DNA from: Zymoseptoria tritici IPO323
Lineage: Eukaryota > Ascomycota > Dothideomycetes > Mycosphaerellales > Mycosphaerellaceae
Length of the DNA stretch: 64,000 nucleotides
Direction of reading: 5' to 3'
NCBI RefSeq assembly: GCF_000219625.1
Contig: NC_018217.1
Coordinates: 3,162,001 to 3,226,000 of the forward strand
Shown: in pieces, positions 40,206 through 52,099 of the stretch
How the letters are laid out: each line of letters starts with the position of its first letter
Position numbering within the stretch: the first letter of the stretch is position 1
The notes under the pieces: generated by a model
What the model was told of the DNA's origin: nothing
Databases searched by the model: none
The model's input: the letters and a program-made list of their open reading frames with translations, nothing else
Position numbers and translations under genes: made by a program

Positions 40206-42600
40206 AACTAGGTAGCGAGATGCCCGTTTCTTAAAGGTATACTAGCTGTTCCTGTTTACTCCTACCGGTCGTCGAAGGGTTAGGAGGTAGTATACTACAT
40301 CGCGGTAGAAGTCCGAGAGGAAGTAGTTAATACTGCTCCGAACAAGCTCCTCTTCTAGAGCAGGGGTAATCTCTTCGGCCTCGACATAATTCGCGTATAC
40401 TGCATATAGCGTGCTGTTAATTATTTCTTCGTAGTCCTGCTTATGCTCCTTGTTAATGTTATCGGACTAAGTACGCAGTCGTCGAGATAGCGCATCTATA
40501 GCAGTGTATAGTCGGCCGGGAACATGCTTTACATCAAAATCAAACAGTCGTATCTATAAAAGCCACCTTGTTATTACTGCGTTAGGCAAGTCGGTCGGTA
40601 GTTAGTTTAACTAATAGACTAGAGTATTCGCATCTAGCTTAAGCAGGAAGTAAACACCGTAGAGATAGTGCTTTAGCTTTTTTAATGCCTTTAAAACACT
40701 AAGACACTTAAGTTTCCTAGCATCGAACTTTCGCTCGTTCGGCTTCTAGATGCCGCTTTCATACCGAGATAGGTGTCTTGTCTTGTAGTTGTCGACATCT
40801 CGTTGCATAAGGACTGCTCCGAACCTATCCCTAGATGCATTAATAGTAAGGATAATCTATCCTCCCGAAACATAGTCTATAGTCTTAAGAGCCGGTGTAG
40901 TAACGAGAGCCTTCTTTAATTTCTCTATCGATGCGTTATGCTCGGCAGTCCAATACTAGCATATATTAGGCTTTAGTAGATTGTATAGCGGAGCTAACAC
41001 CTGTACATACTTCTTAATCTAGATCTGGAAGTACACGACTACGCCTAGGAATACTCGAACCTCCTTAGGGTTGTCTGGAGCAGGCTACTCGGTAATCTTG
41101 ACGACTCGTGCTTTATTAGGGTAACAGCTATGCACATTACAAACGTACCCGACAATTAGTACCCCTGTCGAGAACTATCGCGACTTAAGAGCTAATATAG
41201 TAAGTCCGGCTCTCTTAATATCGGTAAGGACTACGTTAAGGTTCGTAACATATTCCGCAACCTAACGTCGGATGCCGGGCTCGGTTTCCTTATTATCGTA
41301 CGTAGTACGTAGACCTTTAACTCTAATGTCGTCTAGAAAGGGGCGAGCTTAGTAATTTATATGCTCCTAAAGGATAGTAGTTATAATCCTTTGGAACTAA
41401 GCGACCGAATTCGTTCCGCCTATAGGAATCCCTATGTGCCTAAACAGCCCGAGCGGTGTATGGAAGGAGGTGAGGTCCCGACAGTGCTCGGCTAGGGGTA
41501 TTTAGTCGTATCTAGAGAAGAGGTCTATAAGCGAGGTAGTAGTGCACCCTACGAAGTCTGCGGAAAAGGAGTCTGCGTCCGGTAGTATATTAGCATCCCT
41601 TAGCGTAACACAGTTTACTTCTGTAGCTAAGTTAATAAGTCGGTACTTCTTCTCCTCCTTCTTTTCCTAGACACGCTCCCCTTCCGGCATAGGGTCCTTA
41701 GCTTTTAGTAGCTTTAGGTTGTCTAGCTTCTTTTGCACGATAAACTAGGGGTTCCGGTATGTACTATAGGATAGCTCGATTACTCTATTGCGGGCTCGCT
41801 TACTAACTATCTGTATTACTACCTTCTCGAGGGCTGTAGGGATAGGGAAGTTCTTGCACTGCCAGGCCTTGTGCGGAATCGTGCGGATCTCTACTAGTAG
41901 GGAAACATCCTCGTTAAGGCGACTAACATATAAGAAATCCTAAGCAAGAGACTTCTCTCGTCGGAAGAGACAGGCATAGAAAAGCTCGAGCTCTTTCGGC
42001 CTTAGTTCGATCGTAGTCTTAAAGCTGTTTATGCGTTTAGGGGTAAGTCTCGAACCCTTCTCGATGTCGGAAAACTTAGGGATAAGGTACTTGTTGTCCT
42101 AGGGGTGCGTGCTTAGCGTAAGTTTGGCCTTATTTTTAAGACATCTCTGCTGCTAGTTAAAAGTACTACTAGGGGGCTTGCTGCTAGTGTCGTAAATACT
42201 ACTATTAACGGGTCTAATCTTGTCCGCCTTGCGTTTGTACATAGTATATGCATTCGGAGCGGATCCTGCCTCCTATTCCGTTTTTCGCTAGAGGTAATCT
42301 AACTAGAGAATATCCGCCTACTTAATAATTAGCGACGCTACTCGAGCTTGTAAGGTAGTTTCCTAGACTATATCCGAGGGATTAATAGTATATTTTGTCG
42401 AGGTAATAGTCCGGAACTCGTCCTAAGCCCTTACTTTATCCTAGGTGCTGAGGAAATGTTTGCTAGACCCGGGGTCTAGGAAAGGTTTCGGGTCGACTTC
42501 GACTAGCAGTCTCGTTCCGGACGACTGTAAGTAATCCTCCGGATAGTTAAATAATGCTACCGCGTTACCGGGGTGTCGGCAGCCTACTTATTTCCCAACT
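40206..42600 (-). pseudogene. RT and RNase H region of element A pol, RIPed
   Basis: On the minus strand the RT core reads KYRLINLATEVN, LRDANILPDADSFSADF, SLIDLFSRYD(*)IPL, DLTSFHTPLGLFRHIGIPI and GGTNSVA(*)FQRII, characteristic of Ty3/Gypsy RT. The RNase H end reads FDFDVKHVPGRLYTAIDALSRRLRT just before the LINE. Stops (asterisks) are at Gln positions. The frame is offset from Gag/protease (42,982 and 41,447 are not in phase), so there is either a programmed shift or an indel between ~42,500 and 42,980. Confidence 0.75.
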
Positions 42601-45600
42601 CCTCGGGCTTGGTCGTGTAGAATGCCTCGGTCGGACCGTACCTATCTCCGTATCCCTTAACTCTAGTAAAGGTAATTGTTGTTCTATCCGGTATCGCGAT
42701 TGTGCACTTGAGGGACCCGTCGTCGCAGTTTACAGATCTAAGCCGTACCTGTCTAGTCTATAGTCGGCCGAGAAGGAAAGGTGCAGTCCGTGCAACAAGA
42801 AACGATAAGTAGGTAAGGACTCCTATAACCTCGATCGGTACCCGCTCTACAATACCTAGGAAATCCGCACAGCTACTAACCGTATTTATCTGTATTAGCC
42901 GGCAGGTGCGTATACTAACACCCGCTCGCTTTACCGCAGACTAGCTTATAATGTTCCCTTTAGATCCCTTGTTAATTATAGCACGACGCTCCCTATGTCG
43001 TTTCGGACCGACAATGCATTCCACAACGGGTAAGGGTACAATAACATAGTCTCGGTCGTTAAAGGACAACCTCGCGTCCTTAGGGTCTTCGTACAGGTCC
43101 TATATTAGTCTCGGGGGCATTGTAACATATAGCTCCTTAATTATAGGACCGAGGAAAGCAGGGTTATTGTCTTCTATCTCTTCTACGAACCTATTACGTG
43201 CATAAAATCTAGAGGGTAGGATGTGCTTAGCCGTAGCACTGCCAAGTTCAAACTCGACTCGCACCCTATAAGAACAAAGCGGCTTATCTATATCGTACTA
43301 GTATACTGCAGTAGCAGCAATGTTGTCCTCCTTAACGATAATCGACAGCCCGGCTTCCTTAGCAGCTATTGCGAAGTCTTCTTAGTTCCGAGCATAGCGC
43401 TTAAGAAGTCCCCTAGCTATAGCAGGCGAAGTAGCGAGAAGCTCCCTAATAGGGATATTAGACGGCTGCGCTAGTATCCTGTTAAGCAGCACCTTTTCTA
43501 TGTTAAGTTACTCTCGAAGGTAAATGTCCCTTCTCTAAGCACCCTTTCTAGTCGCAGCAGGCTTCTGGTTCTTCTTTTTCTTTAGCAGCGGGGGGTTAAC
43601 GAAGCCCTAAGAAGGAGGGGTAGGATCTAGATCTATGCTTCTAGTAGGGTCCTAGGTTTAGCTGTCGTTTGCGGACTGCGGCTGGTTACCGGTGTCAAAT
43701 GCACTATTACTAGTAAGAGTGCCCTGTGTCGACTGCGAGCCTTCTTCGACTACCTTTATATACTCTTCCGTGTTAGGGATCTTACGGGCATCGATCTTAA
43801 TAGACACTGTCTTCTTTAGCTTTATAACACAGCTGGTATTATTGCTCGGCTTGGCGGCTAGCTCCTTTCCCTTAGTCGTGCTTGTTAGCCTAGTCGTAGC
43901 GTTCGTAGATAGAGAGTTAGTACGGATCTGATTTACATAGGGGGCACAGGGGTCTCGCTTATTAATGTACACCAGATCCTTAGGAACCGTACTTCTAGCG
44001 ACGATGTTGCACTAGTTTCTATTTATATTCGTCGCTAGTGCGGGTCCTACAGGGGAACCTAAGCCTTAGCCTAGGTAACTAGGTTAAGCTAGTAACGAGG
44101 GTGTAGATTTCGAGGTCGGTAGAACAGGGCTAGGAACAAGTGCCGGGTTAAGAGGTGTACTTAGTACATGTGTCCGAGGAGCAAAGGCAGCTGTAGGTAG
44201 TTTATAAGCTAGCTAGTACTTCTTAGCATCCTCGATATTCGCATCGGTAGGCTAGGTAATAGCCCTTCCCTATGCTTTCTCGATAGCGGGAGCTATTATC
44301 CGGAGCTTAGGCTAATCCGGCTAGTTCCTGAACTGCATCTTTCGTCTGTTGACATTACCTTCTCGTCCGATATACTACTTCTTTTTACTATCGCGGTATG
44401 TCCAGCCCGCACTTAGGAGGTAGTTTATATACTTGCATTCGTAAATACTATAACCGGGTTTAAAGTAATAAAAGCATATATACTTAGAGGCTTCCTAGTA
44501 GAAGGGGTTCGAGCTGCTAGACGACTAATAGGGCACTAGTCTAGGTCTAGCGACATTGTACAAGTAGTACTCTAGAGAATTAGGGGTGTTATTAGTATGT
44601 AGCGTAGCTATATAAGACTTCGGAAAGTCTCCAGGTGGATTAACAGCTACACGTATACTTTTCTTAGCTCTCGCACGCTTAATCTTAGCAATAGTTATCT
44701 TAGAAAGCTTTTTAGACAGGTCCTCTATGTCCGGTAGCTTCTCTTTTAGTACGCGTAACGACTAGACTCTATTGTTCGATATATCTAGCTTCGGATACCT
44801 CTTCTTAGTCTAGTTAACAAGCTAGCTAGTAACCTGGCTCTTGCCCTTACCGTACAACTCCTAGTAAGCTATACGGCTTGTAACGTACTTGAGTATCGCA
44901 TCGTACAATAGAGGAAGCTAAGTACAGGAGGCTAGGTTCGAGACGTCTACCTCGAGCTTGTTTATAATTTCCTGTCCTACCTCGGAGGGCAAGCCTTTAA
45001 GGAAGAGGTAGTATCGAGCGACTTCGTTGCATTATTTAAGAGGTATCCTTTTCGAGACCGCTTTAAAAGTTATAACGTACTTACGCAGGTTATCCTTCTG
45101 TCCGGAGACATCCCAGACTCTTTCCTTTGCGTACAGCTCCTCGAGGAAAGGGAGGCTATACTTATACACCTAGCTATTATAGTACCGATAGTAGGAAAGA
45201 GCCTCTTCCTTAAAAGCTTCGTAGTTATCGCTGTTAAAGCCTAAAAGACTCTCGAGCTAAGCTCGAACATCTAGCACCGAGTATCGAGCAGCAAGTCGGA
45301 TCCTTTCCCTATTAGGAGTGCGTAATCCTTTAAAGTACAAATCGAAGAAGTCGGCTATAGTCTAAAAGAAAGTCGAGGCATCCTTGCCGTCGAAGGATAG
45401 AGCACTAGGCTCTCTAGGGAAGGGTACGCGACTACGGTAAGCAGGGGCTTTGTTGTTGCGAGTAGCTGCGGTAAGGGCAGTAACAAGATCTGCGATATTT
45501 ATGTTAGTAGGCTAGGGAGCGGGAACTGTACTATAGGTCGCTATAGTAGCAATCCCTTCGGCTTAAGGGAGAGCCTTATTAGTCGACCCTTTAGTCGAAT

Positions 45601-45796
45601 TAGTCGCAAAGCGAGCTAATAGAATCCTATTACTATCGCGGAAGGCGCGTGCATCGGAAGGTGCCTAGATAGGGCTATTAGTTCCGGAAGCCTTGCCGGT
45701 ACTTAGGGTATTGCGGAGAATCTCTAAGGGAGTATTAAGATAGCTACGACGGGAGGGTTCGTCTAGGCTATTGTTAGGAGTGTTATTAGGAGACAT
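42600..45796 (-). pseudogene. Gag and aspartic protease region of element A, RIPed
   Basis: ATG 45796 (MSPNNTPNNSLDE) starts a minus-strand frame that stays in phase to about 42,980. Gag has ...SFDGKDASTFFQTIADFFDLYF..., a helical capsid-like region, and a knuckle YICFYYFKPGYSIYECKYIN in which Cys and His of CCHC appear as Tyr (TGC to TAC, CAT to TAT, both RIP-type). The protease reads RAIINKGSKGNIIS, where Asp-Ser/Thr-Gly is expected, so the active site is mutated. The listed frame 43658-43972 is a fragment of this ORF. Confidence 0.65.
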
Positions 45797-47700
45797 CGTA
45801 ATAGCGATATACAGATTAGTATCGCAAATAGGGAAATAGGAAGTAAGGAGTACAGATGTATGTTCGGAAGGCGTATAGGAAAAGGTTAGCAAGTCGTCGT
45901 CGATACCGGGGCGGCGGGAGTAGGCTATTTAAAGCTCTCGAGGGTTTGCTAGACTATTAGTCTAGGAAACATTGTTACTACTAGTAGTGCACTACAGCTG
46001 ATTATACTATTTATACATAGTCCGGGGCTATATTTAATAGTCTCCTTAGTGCGGGCAGGGTGTAATCGTACGTTCCGGGCACGTAGGACGGCTAAGTATC
46101 TAGAAACTCGAGAATAAGGCAGGATCGCTCTTCGTGCGGTGTAGAAGAATCTAGGGTAGGGAAATAAGGACTAGGGATGCGTCTAGGGTCTGTAGCTCGG
46201 TATTATTTGTTTACTAGACCCTCTTCCTAATTTAGTCTAGGAAACATCCTATCCTCGAAAGGTCGCACCTCTTAGACCATTCTAGCTAGCTAGAGCCGAG
46301 AACTACATATCGCATTCTCGTACCGAGAACCTAGTATCGGTAGATCTAGGCAGGGCTTATGTGCTCCCTAGTTCTAGTGCCGGGTTCGTAGCGATATTAT
46401 CTGCTATTGCCTCGGAAAGCAACACTAAGGAGCGGTCGGACGATCGGTGCGATAGGGCGACGTTTCTTAGGGTATTCGCGACGCCTACGCCATAATGGCT
46501 AGTCAGTCTCGTTTCTTATAGCCATTCTATTAAGAGCACGGGACAGCTTACGTAACCGAGTATTCTCTAATGTCTAGCATGTCTATTATAGCTACTACGG
46601 CGGTCGGTAAAGTTTTCCAGGTACTTAAGGGCTCTTTTTCTACCCTGTTTCTCTTTCTTTTCTTTACGAACGCTACGTATAGGCTGTGCTGCACGCCTGG
46701 CCTACCTGCCTCGGCAGGTAGTCGGGCATAGGAAAAGCTATAGCAGTACGATTTTGGCCCTAGGAGGCTTATTTTCACCCTATTTTGCATCCGCTGGAGT
46801 TAATATTATCTCCGTAGTAGTATTGCGTTTTAAAGGCGTGCAGCTGAGCTCGGTAGCGTAGTCGCTCGTACAGGTGTAGGAGCGATAATCTCTAATGTCT
46901 ATTATATCTATTATAACTTTTACCGCGACTAGTAAAGTTTTCTAGGTACTTTAGGGCTCTTTTTCTACCCTATTTCTCTTTCTTTTCTTTACGAGCGCCT
47001 CGTATAGGGTTTACCGTACGCCTAGCGTACCTGCCTCGGCAGGTGCGGTCGCCGCTTGTCTCGCTTACCTTTACCGGTAGGTAGTCGGGTGTAGGAAAAG
47101 CTATAGCAGTATGATTTTAGGCCTAGGAGGCTTCTTTTCGCCCTAAATCGCGTCTATTATAGTCGATATGCTCTCCGCTATAGCGTCGCGCTTTAAGGGC
47201 GTGCATCCGAGTCCGGTAGCGCGGTTGCATGCATTAGTGCGAGAGCGCTTTATACCGAGCCTCTATACGATGTTAGTGTCCCTTTTTTATGTACTCTTTT
47301 GCTCCCTCGGTTTCTTCCTTCTCCTTCTTAGGCTGTATCGACGAGCTGCTTAGCGTAGGGTGTGCAGCTTAGTAGGGTATAGGGAATGTGTATGTGTGTT
47401 CGTGTGTTCGTGTATTTAGGGTGTATTCGGTAGTAGATCTAGCAATGTGCACATAGCGATTTATGTATTAAGGTACTTTGTATTTTAAACTTAGACTTTA
47501 AACTTAGGTACTTAAGCCTACTGCCCTAGCTAAGGGGCAGAGGTATATCGTAATCCTTTCTTCGAGGGAGGGTATTCGTCGTATGCGTCGTAAGTACTCG
47601 AAAGGCGACTGGCGCTGTTGTCGAGGTCGTAGCTACTCCGCACTTCCGCACTGCTGCCTACCCTTTATATATCCTCCTTCTCCGCTTTCGCGAAGGAAGG
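45797..47700. repeat. Leader of element A with a ~320 bp tandem duplication
   Basis: No supported gene. Two diverged direct copies lie at about 46563-46880 and 46885-47240. Both contain ctctaatgtcta..., gggctctttttctaccct, tttctctttcttttctttacga, acctgcctcggcagg and ggaaaagctatagcagta. The motif acctgcctcggcaggt is a perfect 16 bp palindrome in both. Palindrome copies of the TGTTTGCTAGAC type lie at 45943-45973 and 46206-46247. Confidence 0.6.
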
Positions 47701-47719
47701 AGTCTTACATCGTCTACCA
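47700..47719 (-). other. Primer-binding site of element A
   Basis: The minus strand reads TGGTAGACGATGTAAGACT beginning 3 bases inside the 5' LTR. TGG matches a tRNA CCA end. Element B has nearly the same sequence at 60377. Confidence 0.65.
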
Positions 47720-47722
47720 AAA

Positions 47723-47996
47723 TGTAAGGGGGGAACTTCTAAAGGTTCCGATCTCCCGCGGATAGTAGCAGTGCGGACGTATAGAGTAGCATAGGGGGCA
47801 AAAAGGGCGGCAAACTGTACAATTAGAGTAAAAGGTAGGGGGGGCAAAGGAGGTAGTATTAAGAGCTCTGTACTGTTAGGCCTCGTGTGCGTAGGGTAGT
47901 GTCTCTATAGGTCGGTGTCTTAATAATCCTCCGACCTGCACACGAAGCTGAAGCTAGATACAGACCGCACATGACAGTGCGATATTCCCCACTACA
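47723..47996 (-). repeat. 5' LTR of element A
   Basis: 274 bp, a direct repeat of 28570-28843 with ~15 transition differences. Followed by the GTAT duplication at 47997-48000. Confidence 0.85.
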
Positions 47997-48000
47997 GTAT

Positions 48001-48430
48001 TATTCTTCTCCTTTATTATTATCTTCTTATACGGCGGCGGCGGTATATACTAGCTCGGCATCTAGATATATTCCTTTATTACGGGTAAATAATATATATA
48101 CGAGAGTTTAGAGTCTATATTAGATATAGTAAGTTCGATAAGGAAGTAGCCTAAACCCTTACAGGAAGCGTAGAAAAGGATATAGGCTACTAAGATAAAG
48201 TACGGGGCTACGCTACGTATTAAAGAAGGGCGCTAGTCCCTTATAATACTCCCCTCCTCCCGCTACGCGAATAAGTCGTTAGTAGCCGACTCGAAAATAC
48301 TAGACTATATACCCTCCCTCCTAAAACTATCTAGAATTCTTCCTATTATCTACGCTTTTCTTTATATTATTAAGTGTCCGACTATAATACGCCGGACATT
48401 TACGTGACAGTCAGTTATGACAGTCAGTTA
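48001..48430 (-). pseudogene. Harbinger-like transposase, N-terminal part, RIPed
   Basis: The minus strand reads GLGYFLIELTISNIDSKLSY, then MPS(*)YIPPPPYKKIIIKEKNN just before the LTR element. This leads into the DDE part at 28569. The outer end has a 13 bp tandem pair gacagtcagttat (48406-48431) and an atttacgt/acgtaaat inverted pair that could belong to the element's end, but no matching left end was found. Confidence 0.55.
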
Positions 48431-48469
48431 TTTACGTAAATGGCTGACAAAATCCGATCCCTGATAATA

Positions 48470-49228
48470 TCGCTCACGGTCGAAAACTCAATCGAAGCCC
48501 TCTTGCGGCAGCGATCGGAATTTCTGTGAGCTGACATTAATGACTCGGACAGGCTCGGTGACCAGGTTCAAGGACTGGCCACTGATTCTTGCTTTGCGGA
48601 CAGATGCAGCTGAGATGCTGTAGCCTGTACGGTGGAAACTGGACACAAGGTCTCACGGTCGGTGGGAGTTCCACTCCTGCACAGGATTGAACCCGCTTGA
48701 CACGGGCTTCGCACGACAACCTCGACAACGCGGGGCATCTCGGGCCACGGATGGCATGTCAAAGCACATGGCAACACATCGCTTCAGGGACGCTCCCCCA
48801 GGGGGTGTTCCCGTGTCCACTGGTCCAGGACAACGGATGTAACTCTGAGGGGTTTGACATCACTCCGGACACCGCCGGATGCAACCTAAGCCCTGTCCTT
48901 TTCCGTCTGTCACTTGACTCATCCTCGTCGCCTGTCTGGGGTGTTGCGATCGACGACGGAGTCGAACATCCGAGCGTGAGACATTCGAGGGGACCACATC
49001 TACAACACCTGGACCAAAAGCAAGAAGTAGTGTAGCCCCTTGGGCATATCAACGGCCTTTCCGCACCAATGCGATCTCTGAATCAACTGCCGAAATGTGC
49101 TCAAGCAGGGTAGATAGACTTTGTCGACCGTTCTCGCTATTCCTGTACGCAGGATACAGGTTGTAAGAGCGCCTCGCTCCTCTTCTTCCTGTTCATACTC
49201 ATACCCACACTTCGGCTCTGCATCTTCC
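48470..49228. repeat. Right copy of the flanking duplication
   Basis: Same orientation and order as 22990-24030 but shorter, with one caccgccggatgcaa unit (48867) instead of three. It is not RIPed and is moderately diverged. It ends about 70 bases upstream of the start codon of a small secreted peptide gene. Confidence 0.7.
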
Positions 49229-49299
49229 CAACAAGCAGCTTTGATCAGCTCCAACTCGGTCCACAAACCCACCTCAAGAGTCCACCGTCCATCAACAAT

Positions 49300-49546
49300 A
49301 TGAAGCTCTCCGCTTTCGTCTCTCTCCTCATCGTCACCATGAGCGCTGGTGTCCTCGCCGACTACACCAACTACGTACGCGCAACCCTTCGCACCTCTTT
49401 TGCGTGCTCCTTCTGACTTGACCTCTCCCTCACAGAACGACTGCAAAAGCGATGCGGAATCTTCTTGCGCTTTCCAGGGACGTGAGGGCGATTGTCACAA
49501 GGAAAAGCACAATGGCAAAGTGACCTACACACCATACTGCAAATAG
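49300..49546 (+). CDS. Small secreted peptide with four cysteines (61 residues, two exons)
   Basis: Exons 49300-49374 and 49436-49546. The intron 49375-49435 has GTACGC...CTCACAG borders and a CTGAC branch site. Residues 1-20 form a signal peptide (MKLSAFVSLLIVTMSAGVLA). The 41-residue mature part is charged, rich in Lys, Asp and Glu, with cysteines at 28, 36, 45 and 60, allowing two disulfides. The size and spacing recall secreted antifungal or effector peptides, but no family is recognised. It sits in the non-RIPed island next to transposons, a common setting for fungal effector genes (inference). Unspliced, the first exon would run into a stop in the intron. Confidence 0.65.
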
Positions 49547-50438
49547 ATGCCTCTCGCAGGCTCTTCTGGATCGGCCATACTCAATCGTCTCATTCTCCGG
49601 TACGACAAGATACTGGCCGACGCCGCACTCTCTCTTTTCCGGTCAACACTACCCACGAGACCTGCGATCCAGATCACACCCGCCGACTTGCACTCTACTA
49701 TCTCACCTCGATTTTCCGATTCAAACTGGTCACGCCGAATCTCTCGACGGTTGAAGGAGGTTCATGGCTGGCTATTGGGTCAACATTGGCGTTGAGAAAT
49801 CGGCTTCTCCTACCGCATGGTCACTTCTGTCCATTGCCGCTTGCTACTGCTCTCTGGTCGCTGTCGCTTTCTGCACTGCGTAACTACGCTACTGTTGGGT
49901 CTCTACGGAGTATTTCAAAATACACCGTCTCGTCTCTTTTGTATGTAGTCAGTTGATTTTCTGTACAAGTCATTCTGCGTGCCGCTTTTCATTTCAGGTC
50001 CAGAGCAAGTCCACGTACTTGCCATCATGGTCGTCTGCGTAGCCTCATCCTCCACTCTCAGCGACTCGTCTGATATTATCGGAAGCCTGCTACAAGATCC
50101 CATATTGCTGCGGCCAGCAGACTTCGCCATAACTGGCTGGCGGTCTAAACGTACAATTCCGCGGACTGTCCCATCTTCATGTCAAGCGATGATAATCACG
50201 GGAGGACCAAGCCTGCCGGTCGAGCTAGGACTGGAGACATATTGCGGCACCGCGCAGATAGAATAGAGGATGATACTAGGGATAGTGCAAGCGATGGGAA
50301 GTTACTGCCCAAACGGACCAGCCAAAGACAGGAAGTCGTTCGTTTCTTTCGTTGGAATCGCGAACGTTTTTGATTGTGTGCTACATAGGCGGCCATTGCC
50401 CTTGAGCATGCCTTTCCCGGCCGCATCCCAGTCTTCTT
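49547..50438. other. Intergenic, no gene seen
   Basis: About 890 bp with normal base composition between the peptide gene and the convergent aspartic protease. Short frames lack domains. Confidence 0.5.
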
Positions 50439-51879
50439 TTAATTCCAGTCGACACCTCCAAAGATGAGTTGCAAGTTTTCCAAGTCGTGCACCACCACAG
50501 CGTTCCTTATGAAATTGGCGCCGAAGATGGGTGTTGGAGGATGGGGGTCATCCGGCGAGGTAAAAAGGGGCTGGAAGCCAAGTAAACACGATCCATCATC
50601 GGGATTCTCTCCCAAAGCATCGTCGAGCAGGACGTCGCGAGGATTGATGGCGAAGTCTTTCCCGCCGATGCGGAACGAGATCTCGGGTGGCGTGGCGTTG
50701 CAAGGCGGAAAGTACCAGAAGTTGGCGAATGGGTTGGGAAACGGGACTGGGTCGAATGTTCGAATTATCGCTTCGATGACATCCAGAGGCAGCTGGGACA
50801 CGGGAGTCCCAGAGTCGACCACAGAAGGTACCGGACCGATATTCTTCTGTGTCGGCGGTTTCCACTCGATGTATTCGCCGTTCACCGTGAAACCATCGGG
50901 ATGGAAGCTGTAATATAGGTAATCACCGAGTCTTCCGAGGTCTGCATTGGTATTCGGAACGATGGGACTTGAGGCCCACACGCCAGTGTATGGAAGACTG
51001 GCCGGCTGAGGTGCGCCTCCAAGCGCTAAGAAGCCACCCGGAGATCCATTGGTGTCATTTTTGCCACGTCTGTAAAGACCGACGGTGAATTGTGCCGGAA
51101 CGATATCGCCGTCGTCGATGGCTGAGAACAACCAAGGATTGTACGGCACGTTGCTATTCAGAGGACCGTTGTCAGTTCGTGCGTCCAATAAGAACGAGGG
51201 GAGCAACTCAACCTACCCGTGGTCGTTCCTGGTCGGATTTGTATAGTAAGCTGCTGTGTTGTTCGGAAATGCGAAGCCTGGAAGTCTTTGAATCAGGTCG
51301 GGATCTGATTTCTATTGGTTCGTTGCATACCGATAATCCCAGAGGTGAAGTTGTTGCCGTGCGGCCAATATGCCGTGTTGACCAGTGCGTATTGCTGTCT
51401 GGATACGGTGATTCCGCCATATGAGACGGTACCATAGCCGAAGTCGCCAGTAGCGAATGACCCGTCGCCGTAGCTTATGTTAAAGAGCTGGTCTTCGATG
51501 GTCCCTTGAGAAAATGCTTCCGGGCCAGCACTGTGGGACGTGCGGCGTTAGCATGCATTCAGTTGTAGAGCCTATGTCATACGAGCATCCTCACCGTAAG
51601 GGACACTGATACTGTTCCCTGCGTGTTTGAGACTGTCAGCAAAGGGTCGAGAATACAGCGCATAATGTCTGGTACTAACACTGGTGCGCCGTCCGCATCT
51701 TCGCACACGAAATTATGCTTGGCCAGAAACAGATCCGAGCTACCGGTGTCGAAGAGAACCTGGTAGTCGCTGCCATCGATGTTGACAGTAAGTGCGTAGG
51801 CGGCGCCCGCCGCGACATTGTCTAGAGGTCCAGATCCACCTTGTGCAAGTTCCACATCGAGAGAGAACAGCGGTAGCAC

Positions 51880-51887
51880 GCTGTCGG
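51880..51887. repeat. hAT target-site duplication, left
   Basis: gctgtcgg, identical to 55935-55942. 8 bp is the hAT hallmark. Confidence 0.9.
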
Positions 51888-52099
51888 CAGAGTGGTGAAC
51901 AATCAATCGACCCATCCCCGAAGGGGTTGGATTGATGGATTGACGCCATGGCCAGGATTGATTAATAGACCAATTCAATCGCCATGGTGAGGATTGATTA
52001 ATGCCATCGCATTAATCAATCCGGTAGATTGGTAGATTGGTGATAGATTGGTAGATTGAGGATCGATTGAGGATGGATTAGCCGGTGTAGCCAGCCTGC

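Larger units (their letters stand above)
28570..47996 (-). mobile_element. Gypsy-type LTR retrotransposon (element A), minus orientation, 19.4 kb with nested LINE
   Basis: Two 274 bp direct LTRs (28570-28843 and 47723-47996) with TG...CA-type ends are flanked by a GTAT duplication. Minus-strand order is 5' LTR, primer site, Gag/protease (45796 to ~42600), RT/RNase H (~42600 to 40206), LINE insertion, integrase (34588 to ~33330), an extra ORF (31962 to ~29190), polypurine tract and 3' LTR. The two LTRs differ at about 15 positions by eye, all transitions, as RIP would produce. All coding parts contain stops, so the copy is dead. Without the LINE it is about 13.8 kb, long for this group, because of the extra ORF and long spacers. 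It inserted into the Harbinger-like transposase gene. Confidence 0.85.
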
